From positions 1 to 7,228 of the forward strand of contig JACDAF010000144.1 in NCBI GenBank assembly GCA_013695575.1: DNA of 7,228 bases, read 5' to 3'. Origin of the DNA: Chloroflexota bacterium. Lineage in GTDB: Bacteria; Chloroflexota; Limnocylindria; P2-11E. Positions 1 to 5,551 of the stretch are shown here, piece after piece. Made by a program: the position numbers and the translations under genes. The notes under the pieces are model-generated. The model saw only the letters and a program-made list of their open reading frames with translations. It was not told the origin of the DNA and searched no databases. Position 1 is the first letter of the stretch. The number at the start of each line of letters is the position of its first letter.

Positions 1-101
1 TCGGCCAGGTCGCGCGTGGCGACGACGCTCGCGATGTGGGCGAAACGCTGAAGGACGTGAGCGAGAAGGGCAGCGGACGCTCCTCGCACGCCCGCGGCTA
101 G
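1..101 (+). CDS. C-terminal tail of an unidentified protein (5' end outside window)
   Basis: An open plus-strand frame enters the window, with its first full codon at base 3, and stops at TAG 99-101. The 32 visible residues are hydrophilic and charged; their last stretch reads ETLKDVSEKGSGRSSHARG, typical of a flexible C-terminal tail. About five sixths of third positions are G or C, matching the neighbouring genes. I do not recognise a family. The opposite strand is also open here (an ATG near base 108 reading leftwards, M-R-L-A-A-G) but has no Shine-Dalgarno sequence, so the plus-strand reading is preferred. A third reading, the plus frame beginning at base 1, stops at 49-51. Which strand is coding cannot be proved from 100 bases. 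Confidence 0.35.
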   Translation, partial: GQVARGDDARDVGETLKDVSEKGSGRSSHARG

Positions 102-112
102 GCGCATCGCTG

Positions 113-139
113 TCGACACCGGCCCGCGCCGTCTAAAAT
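113..139 (+). promoter_or_regulatory. Putative sigma-70-type promoter of the tRNA-Lys gene
   Basis: TCGACA (113-118) differs from the -35 consensus TTGACA at one position. TAAAAT (134-139) differs from the -10 consensus TATAAT at one position. The spacer is 15 bases, shorter than the ideal 17. The -10 lies about 7 bases upstream of the first tRNA base (147), so the transcript would have little or no 5' leader. An A/T run is conspicuous in such GC-rich DNA. No other promoter-like sequence is visible between the tRNA and lysW, so this promoter might also serve the operon (inference). Confidence 0.4.
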
Positions 140-151
140 GGCGCGCGGGCC
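121..151 (+). repeat. 9-bp perfect inverted repeat overlapping the tRNA 5' end
   Basis: GGCCCGCGC (121-129) is exactly complementary to GCGCGGGCC (143-151), with 13 bases between that include the putative -10 box. The right arm covers the first five bases of the tRNA acceptor stem. Transcribed from upstream, it could act as a terminator-like hairpin for the preceding gene, although no T-tract follows. As DNA it brackets the tRNA promoter. In transcripts entering from upstream it would compete with acceptor-stem folding. Confidence 0.45.
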
Positions 152-218
152 AGTAGCTCAGCGGTAGAGCAGGGGACTCTTAATCCCTTTGTCGTGGGTT
201 CGAATCCCTCCTGGCTCA
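147..218 (+). tRNA. tRNA-Lys (anticodon CUU)
   Basis: A full cloverleaf can be drawn. The acceptor stem GGGCCAG (147-153) pairs with CTGGCTC (211-217) with one G-U pair. The D-arm stem is GCTC/GAGC (156-159/167-170). The anticodon stem GGGGA/TCCCT (172-176/184-188) encloses the 7-base loop CTCTTAA with anticodon CTT at 179-181, which reads AAG (lysine). The variable loop is 5 bases. The T-arm is 194-210 with loop TTCGAAT and a single T-T mismatch in its stem. The discriminator base is A218. CCA is not encoded (ACA follows), so the tail must be added by the CCA-adding enzyme. The gene lies 126 bases upstream of the lysine-type biosynthetic operon, on the same strand. Confidence 0.95.
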
Positions 219-344
219 CAGGCGAGCGAGGACGTGAGGGCCCTGAGCCACGGCTCTGGTGTGAGCACGGGCGAGGACTGACCGCACGGCGCTCTCTGGC
301 GCTCGCGGTCACATGCCGGCGAGGTCCTCGCGAGGGAGGGAACG
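219..344 (+). other. Spacer/leader between tRNA-Lys and lysW, with local hairpins
   Basis: No gene is seen here. TGACCGC (279-285) pairs with GCGGTCA (305-311), and inside it GCGC (289-292) pairs with GCGC (299-302) around a 6-base loop, giving a two-tier hairpin. GAGC (245-248) can pair with GCTC (253-256). Just before the ribosome-binding site, GCGAGG (319-324), CCTCGC (326-331) and GCGAGG (330-335) could form alternative short pairings. No T-tract, no lysine-codon-rich leader peptide and no lysine riboswitch consensus is visible. The stretch may be the 5' leader of a tRNA-operon co-transcript or of the operon alone. Confidence 0.35.
334..339 (+). promoter_or_regulatory. Strong Shine-Dalgarno of lysW
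   Basis: GGGAGG (334-339), within GAGGGAGGG (332-340), lies 5 bases before the ATG at 345. It is the only strong ribosome-binding site in the operon apart from a weaker AGGA before lysZ. This fits ribosomes loading at lysW and passing downstream through the stop/start overlaps. It fixes the lysW start. Confidence 0.8.
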
Positions 345-509
345 ATGCCCAGCTGTCCCGAGTGCGATGCCGCCGTCAGTGTCGGCACCGATGCGGTGAA
401 GGGCGAGGTCGTGGCGTGCCCTGACTGCGGCGCCGAGCTGGAGGTCCGCGAGACATCACCCCTCACCCTCGCGCTCGCGCCGGAGGCACAAGAAGACTGG
501 GGTGAGTGA
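345..509 (+). CDS. lysW: LysW amino-group carrier protein
   Basis: This 54-residue protein is the carrier of the LysW pathway. The gamma-carboxylate of its last residue forms an isopeptide-like bond with the amino group of alpha-aminoadipate (or glutamate), protecting it and presenting intermediates to the later enzymes. Seen directly: MPSCPEC at the N-terminus; two CxxC pairs (Cys4/Cys7 and Cys25/Cys28) forming the zinc-binding knuckle expected for the family; an acidic C-terminal half; and the diagnostic terminal EDWGE, with acceptor Glu54 as the last residue before TGA. Length matches the family (about 53-60 residues). The start is set by the GGGAGG at 334-339. The stop overlaps the lysX start by 8 bases (GTGAGTGA, 502-509). 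Genes this small are easily missed by length filters. Identity is very secure. Confidence 0.95.
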   Translation: MPSCPECDAAVSVGTDAVKGEVVACPDCGAELEVRETSPLTLALAPEAQEDWGE

Positions 510-1353
510 CCCCGTCGTCGGGATCCTCCTCTCGCGCGTGCGAGTCGAGGAGAAGCTCCTGCTCGAGTCGCTCGAGCGACGCGGCGTTCGCACGAAGATC
601 ATCGACGATCGTCAGCTCGTCCTTCGGCTCGAGGAGCGCCCCGACCTCGGTGTCGACGTCGTGCTCGAGCGCTGCATCCAGCACAGCCGGGCGCTGTACG
701 CGCTGGCGGTGTTCGAAACCTACGGGATCCCGACCGTGAACACGTTCGAGGTCGCGGATGTCTGCGGCAACAAGCTCCTCACGACGATGCGGCTCATCCG
801 GGACGGTATTCCGTCGCCGCGCACCCGGCTCGCGTTCACCCCGGAGTCGGCGCTCGCGGCTGTCGAGGAGCTGAGCTACCCGGCCGTGTTGAAGCCGCTG
901 GTCGGATCCTGGGGGCGGCTCATCTCGAAGGTGAACGATCGCGATGCGGCCGAGAGCATCCTCGAGCACAAGGACGTGCTCGGCACGTACATGCATTCGA
1001 TCTACTACCTGCAGGAGTACGTCCGCAAGCCCGGTCGTGACATTCGCGCATTCGTGGTCGGCGACGAGACCATCGCCGCGATCTACCGCGCCTCCGAGCA
1101 CTGGATCACGAACACGGCGCGGGGTGGCGTCGCGACGAACTGCCCGGTGACACCGGAGCTGAACGACCTGTCCGTACGTGCCGCACGCGCGGTCGGCGGG
1201 GGAGTCGTCGCCGTCGACGTCCTGGAGAGTTCCGCCGGCCTGCTCGTGAACGAAGTGAATTACACGATGGAGTTCCGCAACTCCATCGAGACCACCGGTG
1301 TCGACATCCCGGCGCGGGTCGTCGATCACGTGCTCGCGGTCGCCCGGCGATGA
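502..1353 (+). CDS. lysX: LysX, ATP-dependent alpha-aminoadipate (or glutamate)-LysW ligase
   Basis: A 283-residue ATP-grasp ligase (RimK/LysX group) that joins the alpha-amino group of alpha-aminoadipate to the C-terminal glutamate of LysW, using ATP. Visible hallmarks are ERCIQHSR (56-63), NTFEVADVCGNK (80-91), the nucleotide-binding VLKP with Lys131, the glycine loop GSWGR (135-139), QEYVRKPGRDIR (171-182), WITNTARGG (201-209), and metal-binding Asp239 and NEVNYTMEF (250-258). From memory these blocks are strikingly close to Thermus LysX, and the length is normal for the family. The start is GTG 502, inside the end of lysW, with no strong Shine-Dalgarno, consistent with translational coupling. 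Its stop overlaps the lysY start (ATGA 1350-1353). Substrate choice (aminoadipate for lysine, glutamate for ornithine, or both) cannot be read safely by eye. Confidence 0.93.
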   Translation: MSDPVVGILLSRVRVEEKLLLESLERRGVRTKIIDDRQLVLRLEERPDLGVDVVLERCIQHSRALYALAVFETYGIPTVNTFEVADVCGNKLLTTMRLIRDGIPSPRTRLAFTPESALAAVEELSYPAVLKPLVGSWGRLISKVNDRDAAESILEHKDVLGTYMHSIYYLQEYVRKPGRDIRAFVVGDETIAAIYRASEHWITNTARGGVATNCPVTPELNDLSVRAARAVGGGVVAVDVLESSAGLLVNEVNYTMEFRNSIETTGVDIPARVVDHVLAVARR

Positions 1354-2372
1354 GGGTCGGCGTCGTGGGCGCGGCCGGGTACGCCGGCGGTGAGCTGCTG
1401 CGGCTCCTGCTCGGGCATCCGTCCGTCACGGGGGTCGTGCCGGCATCGTCATCGCTCGCCGGCAAGCCGGTGACGGCCGCGCATCCGAATCTGCGCAAGC
1501 GCACGGACCTTGTGTTCGTGCCCCACGACGCCATCGGTGCCTGCGACGTGCTGTTCCTCTCGCTGCCGAATGGTGCGCACCGCCTCGACGAATTCGCACA
1601 CGTCGCACCCCTCCTGGTCGACCTCTCGAGCGACAATCGGCTGCGCGACCCCGCGGCGTATGAGACCTGGTACGGAGCGGGGCATCCACGGCCGGAGCGG
1701 CTCGCTGACGCGGTGTACGGGATCCCCGAGCTACACCGGGCCGAGATCAGCGGTGCGTCGCTCGTCACTGGAGCGGGCTGCAACGCGACTGCCACGCTGT
1801 TGGCTCTGCTGCCGCTCCACCGCGCGGGGCTCATCGACCGCTCACGTCCCGTCGTGGTCGAATGCAAGGTCGGTTCGAGCGAGGGCGGCCGCGCGGCTGG
1901 TGACGACTCGCATCACCCCGAGCGCAGCGGCGTCGTGCGCTCGTTCCGCCCTGTCGGCCACCGGCACACCGCCGAGGTGGAGCAGGAGCTCGCTGGAGTC
2001 CGTCTGCAGCTGACCGTCACGAGCGTCGAGCTCGTGCGCGGCGTGCTCGCGACGGCGCACGTCCCCATTGTCGGACCCCTTGAGGAAAAGGATCTCTGGC
2101 GCGCGTACCGCGAGTGCTACCGGGCAGAGCCGTTCGTACGGATCGTGAAGGAGCGGAGCGGGATCTTCCGGTATCCCGAGCCCAAGCTCCTTGCGGGCAC
2201 GAACTTCGCCGACGTCGGCTTCGCGCTGGACCCTCGGGGCGATCGCGTCGTCGCGCTCTGCGCCATCGACAACCTGGTGAAGGGCGCGGCTGGGAACGCG
2301 GTCCAGGCGATGAACGTGGCGCTCGGGCTGGCCGGGGACGCGGGTCTGTCGTTCGTCGGGTTGCATCCGTGA
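1350..2372 (+). CDS. lysY: LysY, LysW-aminoadipyl-phosphate (or glutamyl-phosphate) reductase, ArgC-like
   Basis: A 340-residue NADPH-dependent reductase of the ArgC/Asd fold. It reduces the LysW-bound acyl phosphate made by LysZ to the semialdehyde. Seen: the N-terminal Rossmann glycine motif GAAGYAGGEL (7-16); LFLSLPNG (68-75); the catalytic cysteine in TGAGCNATA (Cys144); SSEGGRAAGDDSHHPERSG (176-194), a SHHPER block I associate with LysW-dependent ArgC homologues; HRHTAEVEQEL (204-214) with the family's active-site histidine; and a C-terminal DNLVKGAAGNAVQAMN (about 304-319) that closes the active site in ArgC-type enzymes. Length is normal. ATG 1350 overlaps the lysX stop. Classical ArgC is the alternative name, but the LysW/LysX neighbours argue for the carrier-protein version. 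Confidence 0.92.
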   Translation: MRVGVVGAAGYAGGELLRLLLGHPSVTGVVPASSSLAGKPVTAAHPNLRKRTDLVFVPHDAIGACDVLFLSLPNGAHRLDEFAHVAPLLVDLSSDNRLRDPAAYETWYGAGHPRPERLADAVYGIPELHRAEISGASLVTGAGCNATATLLALLPLHRAGLIDRSRPVVVECKVGSSEGGRAAGDDSHHPERSGVVRSFRPVGHRHTAEVEQELAGVRLQLTVTSVELVRGVLATAHVPIVGPLEEKDLWRAYRECYRAEPFVRIVKERSGIFRYPEPKLLAGTNFADVGFALDPRGDRVVALCAIDNLVKGAAGNAVQAMNVALGLAGDAGLSFVGLHP

Positions 2373-2395
2373 TCGGCCCGCCCCGCAGGACCGAA

Positions 2396-3169
2396 GTGAC
2401 GCTCGTCATCAAGGCGGGTGGGTCGGCCGGGGTGGACCGCGACGCCGTCGCCGACCTCGTCGCGACGCGCGTGCGGAGTGGCGGCGTGGTCCTCGTGCAC
2501 GGCGCATCAGCTGAGACGGACCGTCTGTCCGCTGCGCTCGGACATCCCGCGCGCACGGTCGTCTCGCCATCCGGGTATGAGAGCCGGCGCACCGACCGGC
2601 GTACGCTCGAGCTGTTCGCGATGGCGGCACTCGGCGTCGAGACCTTCCAGTACCTGGAGAAGCTGCAAGCCCGGGGGATCGATGCCCTTGCGCTCTCCGG
2701 GCCATCCGGTCGCGTGCTCCTCGGGACACGCAAGGACATCCGCGTGGTCCGGGACGGAAAGACCGTGATCCTGCGCGACGATCACACGGGCTCGATCGAC
2801 GCCGTCGCGAGCGAGCTCCTCGAGTCCGTGCTCCGCGACGGGCGCGTTCCCGTCGTCGCGCCGCTCGCGATCGGAGCGGACGGAGCCGCGCTGAACGTCG
2901 ACGGCGATCGTGCGGCGGCGCGCATCGCGGCCGCGCTCCACGCGCACGAGCTGCTCATCCTGACGAACGTGGCGGGTCTGCTGCGCGAGCTCAGCGACCC
3001 CTCGAGCGTCGTCGCGTCCGCGACCGTCGCCGAGGCCGAGGCGCTGGCCGAAGGGCGGATGAGGAAGAAGGTGCTCGCGGCCAAAGAGGCCCTCGCCGGC
3101 GGTGTCCCGTGCGTCCGCATCCGGGCCGCGCGCCCCGATGCGGGCGAGGGGACCCTGATCACGGCATGA
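2396..3169 (+). CDS. lysZ: LysZ, LysW-aminoadipate (or glutamate) kinase, ArgB-like
   Basis: A 257-residue amino-acid kinase that phosphorylates the side-chain carboxylate of LysW-bound alpha-aminoadipate with ATP. Seen: N-terminal TLVIKAGGS (2-10) with Lys6 and the GG phosphate loop; VLVHGAS (32-38); GYESRRTDRRT (60-70); ALSGPSGR (99-106); the conserved NVDGDRAAARIA (167-178); GRMRKKV (220-226) with the late conserved lysine; and the closing GEGTLI. Start choice: GTG 2396 has AGGA (2387-2390) five bases upstream and gives the family-typical start directly before the IKAGG strand. An in-frame GTG at 2369 would overlap the lysY stop (GTGA), as at the other junctions, and add 9 residues (VIGPPRRTE), but has no Shine-Dalgarno. 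The frame stays open even further upstream, but only as a shadow of lysY. Confidence 0.9.
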   Translation: MTLVIKAGGSAGVDRDAVADLVATRVRSGGVVLVHGASAETDRLSAALGHPARTVVSPSGYESRRTDRRTLELFAMAALGVETFQYLEKLQARGIDALALSGPSGRVLLGTRKDIRVVRDGKTVILRDDHTGSIDAVASELLESVLRDGRVPVVAPLAIGADGAALNVDGDRAAARIAAALHAHELLILTNVAGLLRELSDPSSVVASATVAEAEALAEGRMRKKVLAAKEALAGGVPCVRIRAARPDAGEGTLITA

Positions 3170-4323
3170 CCGACTTCATCTCGCGCGAGGCCGCGCACAC
3201 CTCCGGGCTGTACCACAAGCGCGAGATCGCCATCGTCCACGGCAAGGACGCGCTGGTCTGGGATGTCGATGGCCGCGAGTACATCGACTGCGTGGGCGGC
3301 CAGGGCTCGGCCAACCTCGGGCACGGGAACGTCGCGGTCGCCGAAGCCATCGGCGCGCAGGCGCGGATCCTCGCGACGTGCACCGAGCTCTTCTACAACG
3401 ACCGCCGCGCCGAGGCGTACGAGGCCCTCGCGCGCCACCTGCCTGCTGAGCTCGACCGGGTCTTCCTCTGCAACAGCGGTACCGAGGCGGTCGAAGGCGC
3501 GATCAAGCTTGCCTTCCTCGCGACGAAGCGGCGTGGGGTGGTCGCCACGATGCGCGGCTTCCACGGCAAGACGCTCGGCGCGCTCTCGGCCACGTGGGGT
3601 CAGGAGTACCGCGAGCTCTTCGGGCCGCTGCTCGAGGGGTTCTCGCACGTTCCCTTCAACAGGACCGAAGCGCTTGACGCGGCCATCAGCACCGACACGG
3701 CGGCATTCATCCTCGAGCTGGTCCAGGGGGAGGGTGGCGTGCGTCCGGCGTCGCTCGAGTTCGTACGCGAGGCCGAGCGGATCTGCCGCGCCCGCGGCGC
3801 GATGCTCATCGTCGACGAGGTGCAGACGGGCTTCTGCCGCACCGGCACGATGTTCGCGATCGAGCGGTACGCGGTCGTTCCGGACCTGCTCTGCCTGGCG
3901 AAGTCGATCGCCGGGGGGGTGCCGATGGGCGCGATCGCGTTCTCGCGCGCCGTCGGGGAGCTTCCGAAGCGCGCGCACTCGTCGACCTTCGGCGGGAACC
4001 CGCTGGCGTGCGCGTCCGCGGTCGCCGCCATCGGCGAGATGGAGCGCCTCGGCCTCGCGCGCAACGCCGCCGAACGGGGCGCACAGCTGCTGGAGGGTCT
4101 CTCCGGGATCCGCTCGCCGAAGGTGCGCGAGGTCCGGGGCCTCGGGCTTCTCGTCGGCATGGAGCTCAAAGAGAACGCGGGCGGGACCATCCGAGCGCTC
4201 CAAACGGAGGGCGTGCTCGCGCTCGGCGCGGGGCCGACGGTCCTGCGCTACCTCCCGCCGCTCGTGATCACGCAGGCCCAGATCGCGCGCGTCATCGAGG
4301 CGACGGCCCGATCGCTCGCGTGA
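3166..4323 (+). CDS. lysJ: LysJ, LysW-aminoadipate-semialdehyde aminotransferase, ArgD-like
   Basis: A 385-residue class-III PLP aminotransferase. It transfers an amino group, normally from glutamate, to the LysW-bound semialdehyde, producing LysW-lysine (or LysW-ornithine). Seen: WDVDGREYIDCVGGQGSANLGH (32-53); the phosphate-binding NSGTEA (103-108); GFHGKT (131-136); LVQGEGGV (185-192); the PLP-contacting VDEVQTGFCRTG (216-227, Asp217); the Schiff-base lysine Lys246 in CLAKSIAGGVPMGA; STFGGNPLAC (273-282); and RYLPPLVIT (361-369) with the substrate-site arginine region of ArgD-type enzymes. Length is usual. ATG 3166 overlaps the lysZ stop (ATGA), with GAGGGGA about a dozen bases upstream. 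The frame is open upstream, but that part is a lysZ shadow. ArgD (acetylornithine aminotransferase) would be the sequence-only alternative. Confidence 0.93.
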   Translation: MTDFISREAAHTSGLYHKREIAIVHGKDALVWDVDGREYIDCVGGQGSANLGHGNVAVAEAIGAQARILATCTELFYNDRRAEAYEALARHLPAELDRVFLCNSGTEAVEGAIKLAFLATKRRGVVATMRGFHGKTLGALSATWGQEYRELFGPLLEGFSHVPFNRTEALDAAISTDTAAFILELVQGEGGVRPASLEFVREAERICRARGAMLIVDEVQTGFCRTGTMFAIERYAVVPDLLCLAKSIAGGVPMGAIAFSRAVGELPKRAHSSTFGGNPLACASAVAAIGEMERLGLARNAAERGAQLLEGLSGIRSPKVREVRGLGLLVGMELKENAGGTIRALQTEGVLALGAGPTVLRYLPPLVITQAQIARVIEATARSLA

Positions 4324-5378
4324 GCGACGATGACATCGCGCTCGTCCATGGGCTCGTCGAGATCCCGAGCCTCTCCCGCCGCGAAGGAGACGCAGTCGTG
4401 TGGCTCGTCGGGCGCATGGCGGAGCGGGGCTTTCGCGCGACCGTCGACCACGCTGGCAACGCCGTGGGCGAGATCGGATCGGGCCCGCGCAACCTGGTGC
4501 TGCTCGGCCACATCGACACGGTCTCCGGTGCCATCCCCGTGCGCATCGACGACGGTGACCTGGTCGGGCGGGGCGCGGTGGACGCGAAGGGACCGCTCGC
4601 GGCCTTCGTCGCGGCGGCCAGCGACCCGCCGCCCGGGATCCGCGTCACCGTCGTCGGCGCGGTCGAGGAGGAGTCGCCGACGAGCGCGGGTGCACGGTAT
4701 CGCGCGACGCTCGGCGCGCCGGATTGGTGCGTGATCGGCGAGCCGTCGGGCTGGGACGGCGTGACGGTCGGCTACAAGGGGCGGCTCATGCTACGGGTCG
4801 CGCTCGCCCGCTCGTCCCGTCACGGCGCCGCACCGGGTCCCACCGTGAGCGAAGTGGCGCTCGAGCTGTGGGGGCGGATACAGGCCGCCGCATCAGAGCG
4901 TGCCGGCGCCGGCTCCGAGCGGCTTGACTGCCGCCTCGAGGGCATGGCGGGCGGGCCCGGCGACGGACTCGAAGAGAAAGCGGAGCTCGTTGTGGGCTAC
5001 CGCCTGCCACCTGGCCTCGCGACGGATGTGCTCGAGGCCGAGGTGCGCCGGATCGCGGCGGGGGCGGGCGAGGGGGCAGCCGTCAGGGTGACGCACATCG
5101 CCGCCGAGGAGCCGGTCCGCACCGCGCGCACCAACCCGGTCGCGCAGGCCTTCGCGCGCGCCATCGCCCGCGCAGGTGGCCGGGTCACCTTCAAGGTCAA
5201 GAGCGGGACCAGCGACATGAACGTGCTCGCACCGGCTTGGCGGTGCCCGATGGTCGCCTACGGCCCCGGGGATTCCTCGTACGACCACACACCAATGGAG
5301 CGCCTGTCGCTTGAGGAGTACCGGCGATCGATCGCGATCCTGAAGGATGTCATCACAGCACTCGCGGGGCTGCCATGA
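4320..5378 (+). CDS. lysK: LysK, LysW-lysine/ornithine hydrolase, ArgE/M20-like
   Basis: A 352-residue M20-family metallohydrolase that cleaves lysine (or ornithine) from LysW and regenerates the carrier. Seen: metal ligand His64 and Asp66 in LLGHIDTV; bridging Asp88 in GRGAVDAKGPLAAF; the catalytic glutamate in VVGAVEEESP (Glu116/117); metal ligand Glu141 in IGEPSGW; the lid-domain histidine His168 in SSRHGA; KSGTSDMNVL (294-303); and metal ligand His323 in SSYDHTPMERL. All metal and catalytic positions of the family appear intact, and the length is typical. GTG 4320 overlaps the lysJ stop (GTGA 4320-4323) without a clear Shine-Dalgarno; an internal ATG at 4329 is out of frame. The stop carries a further ATGA overlap (5375-5378). 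The next gene is convergent, 25 bases away, with no terminator hairpin between. Confidence 0.93.
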   Translation: MSDDDIALVHGLVEIPSLSRREGDAVVWLVGRMAERGFRATVDHAGNAVGEIGSGPRNLVLLGHIDTVSGAIPVRIDDGDLVGRGAVDAKGPLAAFVAAASDPPPGIRVTVVGAVEEESPTSAGARYRATLGAPDWCVIGEPSGWDGVTVGYKGRLMLRVALARSSRHGAAPGPTVSEVALELWGRIQAAASERAGAGSERLDCRLEGMAGGPGDGLEEKAELVVGYRLPPGLATDVLEAEVRRIAAGAGEGAAVRVTHIAAEEPVRTARTNPVAQAFARAIARAGGRVTFKVKSGTSDMNVLAPAWRCPMVAYGPGDSSYDHTPMERLSLEEYRRSIAILKDVITALAGLP

Positions 5379-5551
5379 CGCGACCTGCGCTCGCGGAAGC
5401 GATCTACGCCGCGGTGACGAAGGACGCCGGGACGGCTACGCCCATCAGGGAGCGAAGCTGCCGGATCGCCTTGCCGTGGATCTGGCAGGCACGCGCCTCA
5501 CTGAAACCGAAGCGCATTCCGATCGCGGCGAGCGTCAGCCCCTCGGAGTAG
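5375..5551 (+). other. 58-codon frame opened by ATGA at the lysK stop (remnant or chance)
   Basis: An ATG at 5375 overlaps the lysK stop in the same ATGA style as the real operon junctions and opens a frame to TAG 5549-5551. Its start reads MTRPALAEAIYAAVTKDAG, with a GC-rich third-position bias over the first ~18 codons. From 5404 onward it runs antisense to the C-terminal region of the sigma factor and looks like a shadow. It may be the truncated start of a former downstream operon gene, or chance. I do not recognise the protein. Confidence 0.15.

Noticed and set aside
219..344. Lysine riboswitch, T-box or lysine-rich leader peptide before lysW
   Set aside because: The region is too short for an L-box aptamer, has no T-box sequence, and no short frame with clustered lysine codons is present.
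463..1329. A 288-codon minus-strand frame opposite lysX
   Set aside because: lysX is well conserved on the plus strand; the minus product is His/Arg/Asp-rich and matches nothing I know.
2782..4203. A 473-codon open frame on the minus strand opposite lysZ and lysJ
   Set aside because: High-GC DNA leaves long antisense frames. The plus strand here encodes two enzymes with complete motifs, whereas the antisense product is an arginine-, alanine- and glutamate-rich shadow with no recognisable domain.
1350..5378. Ordinary acetylated arginine pathway genes argC-argB-argD-argE
   Set aside because: The individual enzymes resemble those families, but LysW with its EDWGE tail and the LysX ligase in the same overlapping operon show the carrier-protein pathway; no argJ or argA is seen.
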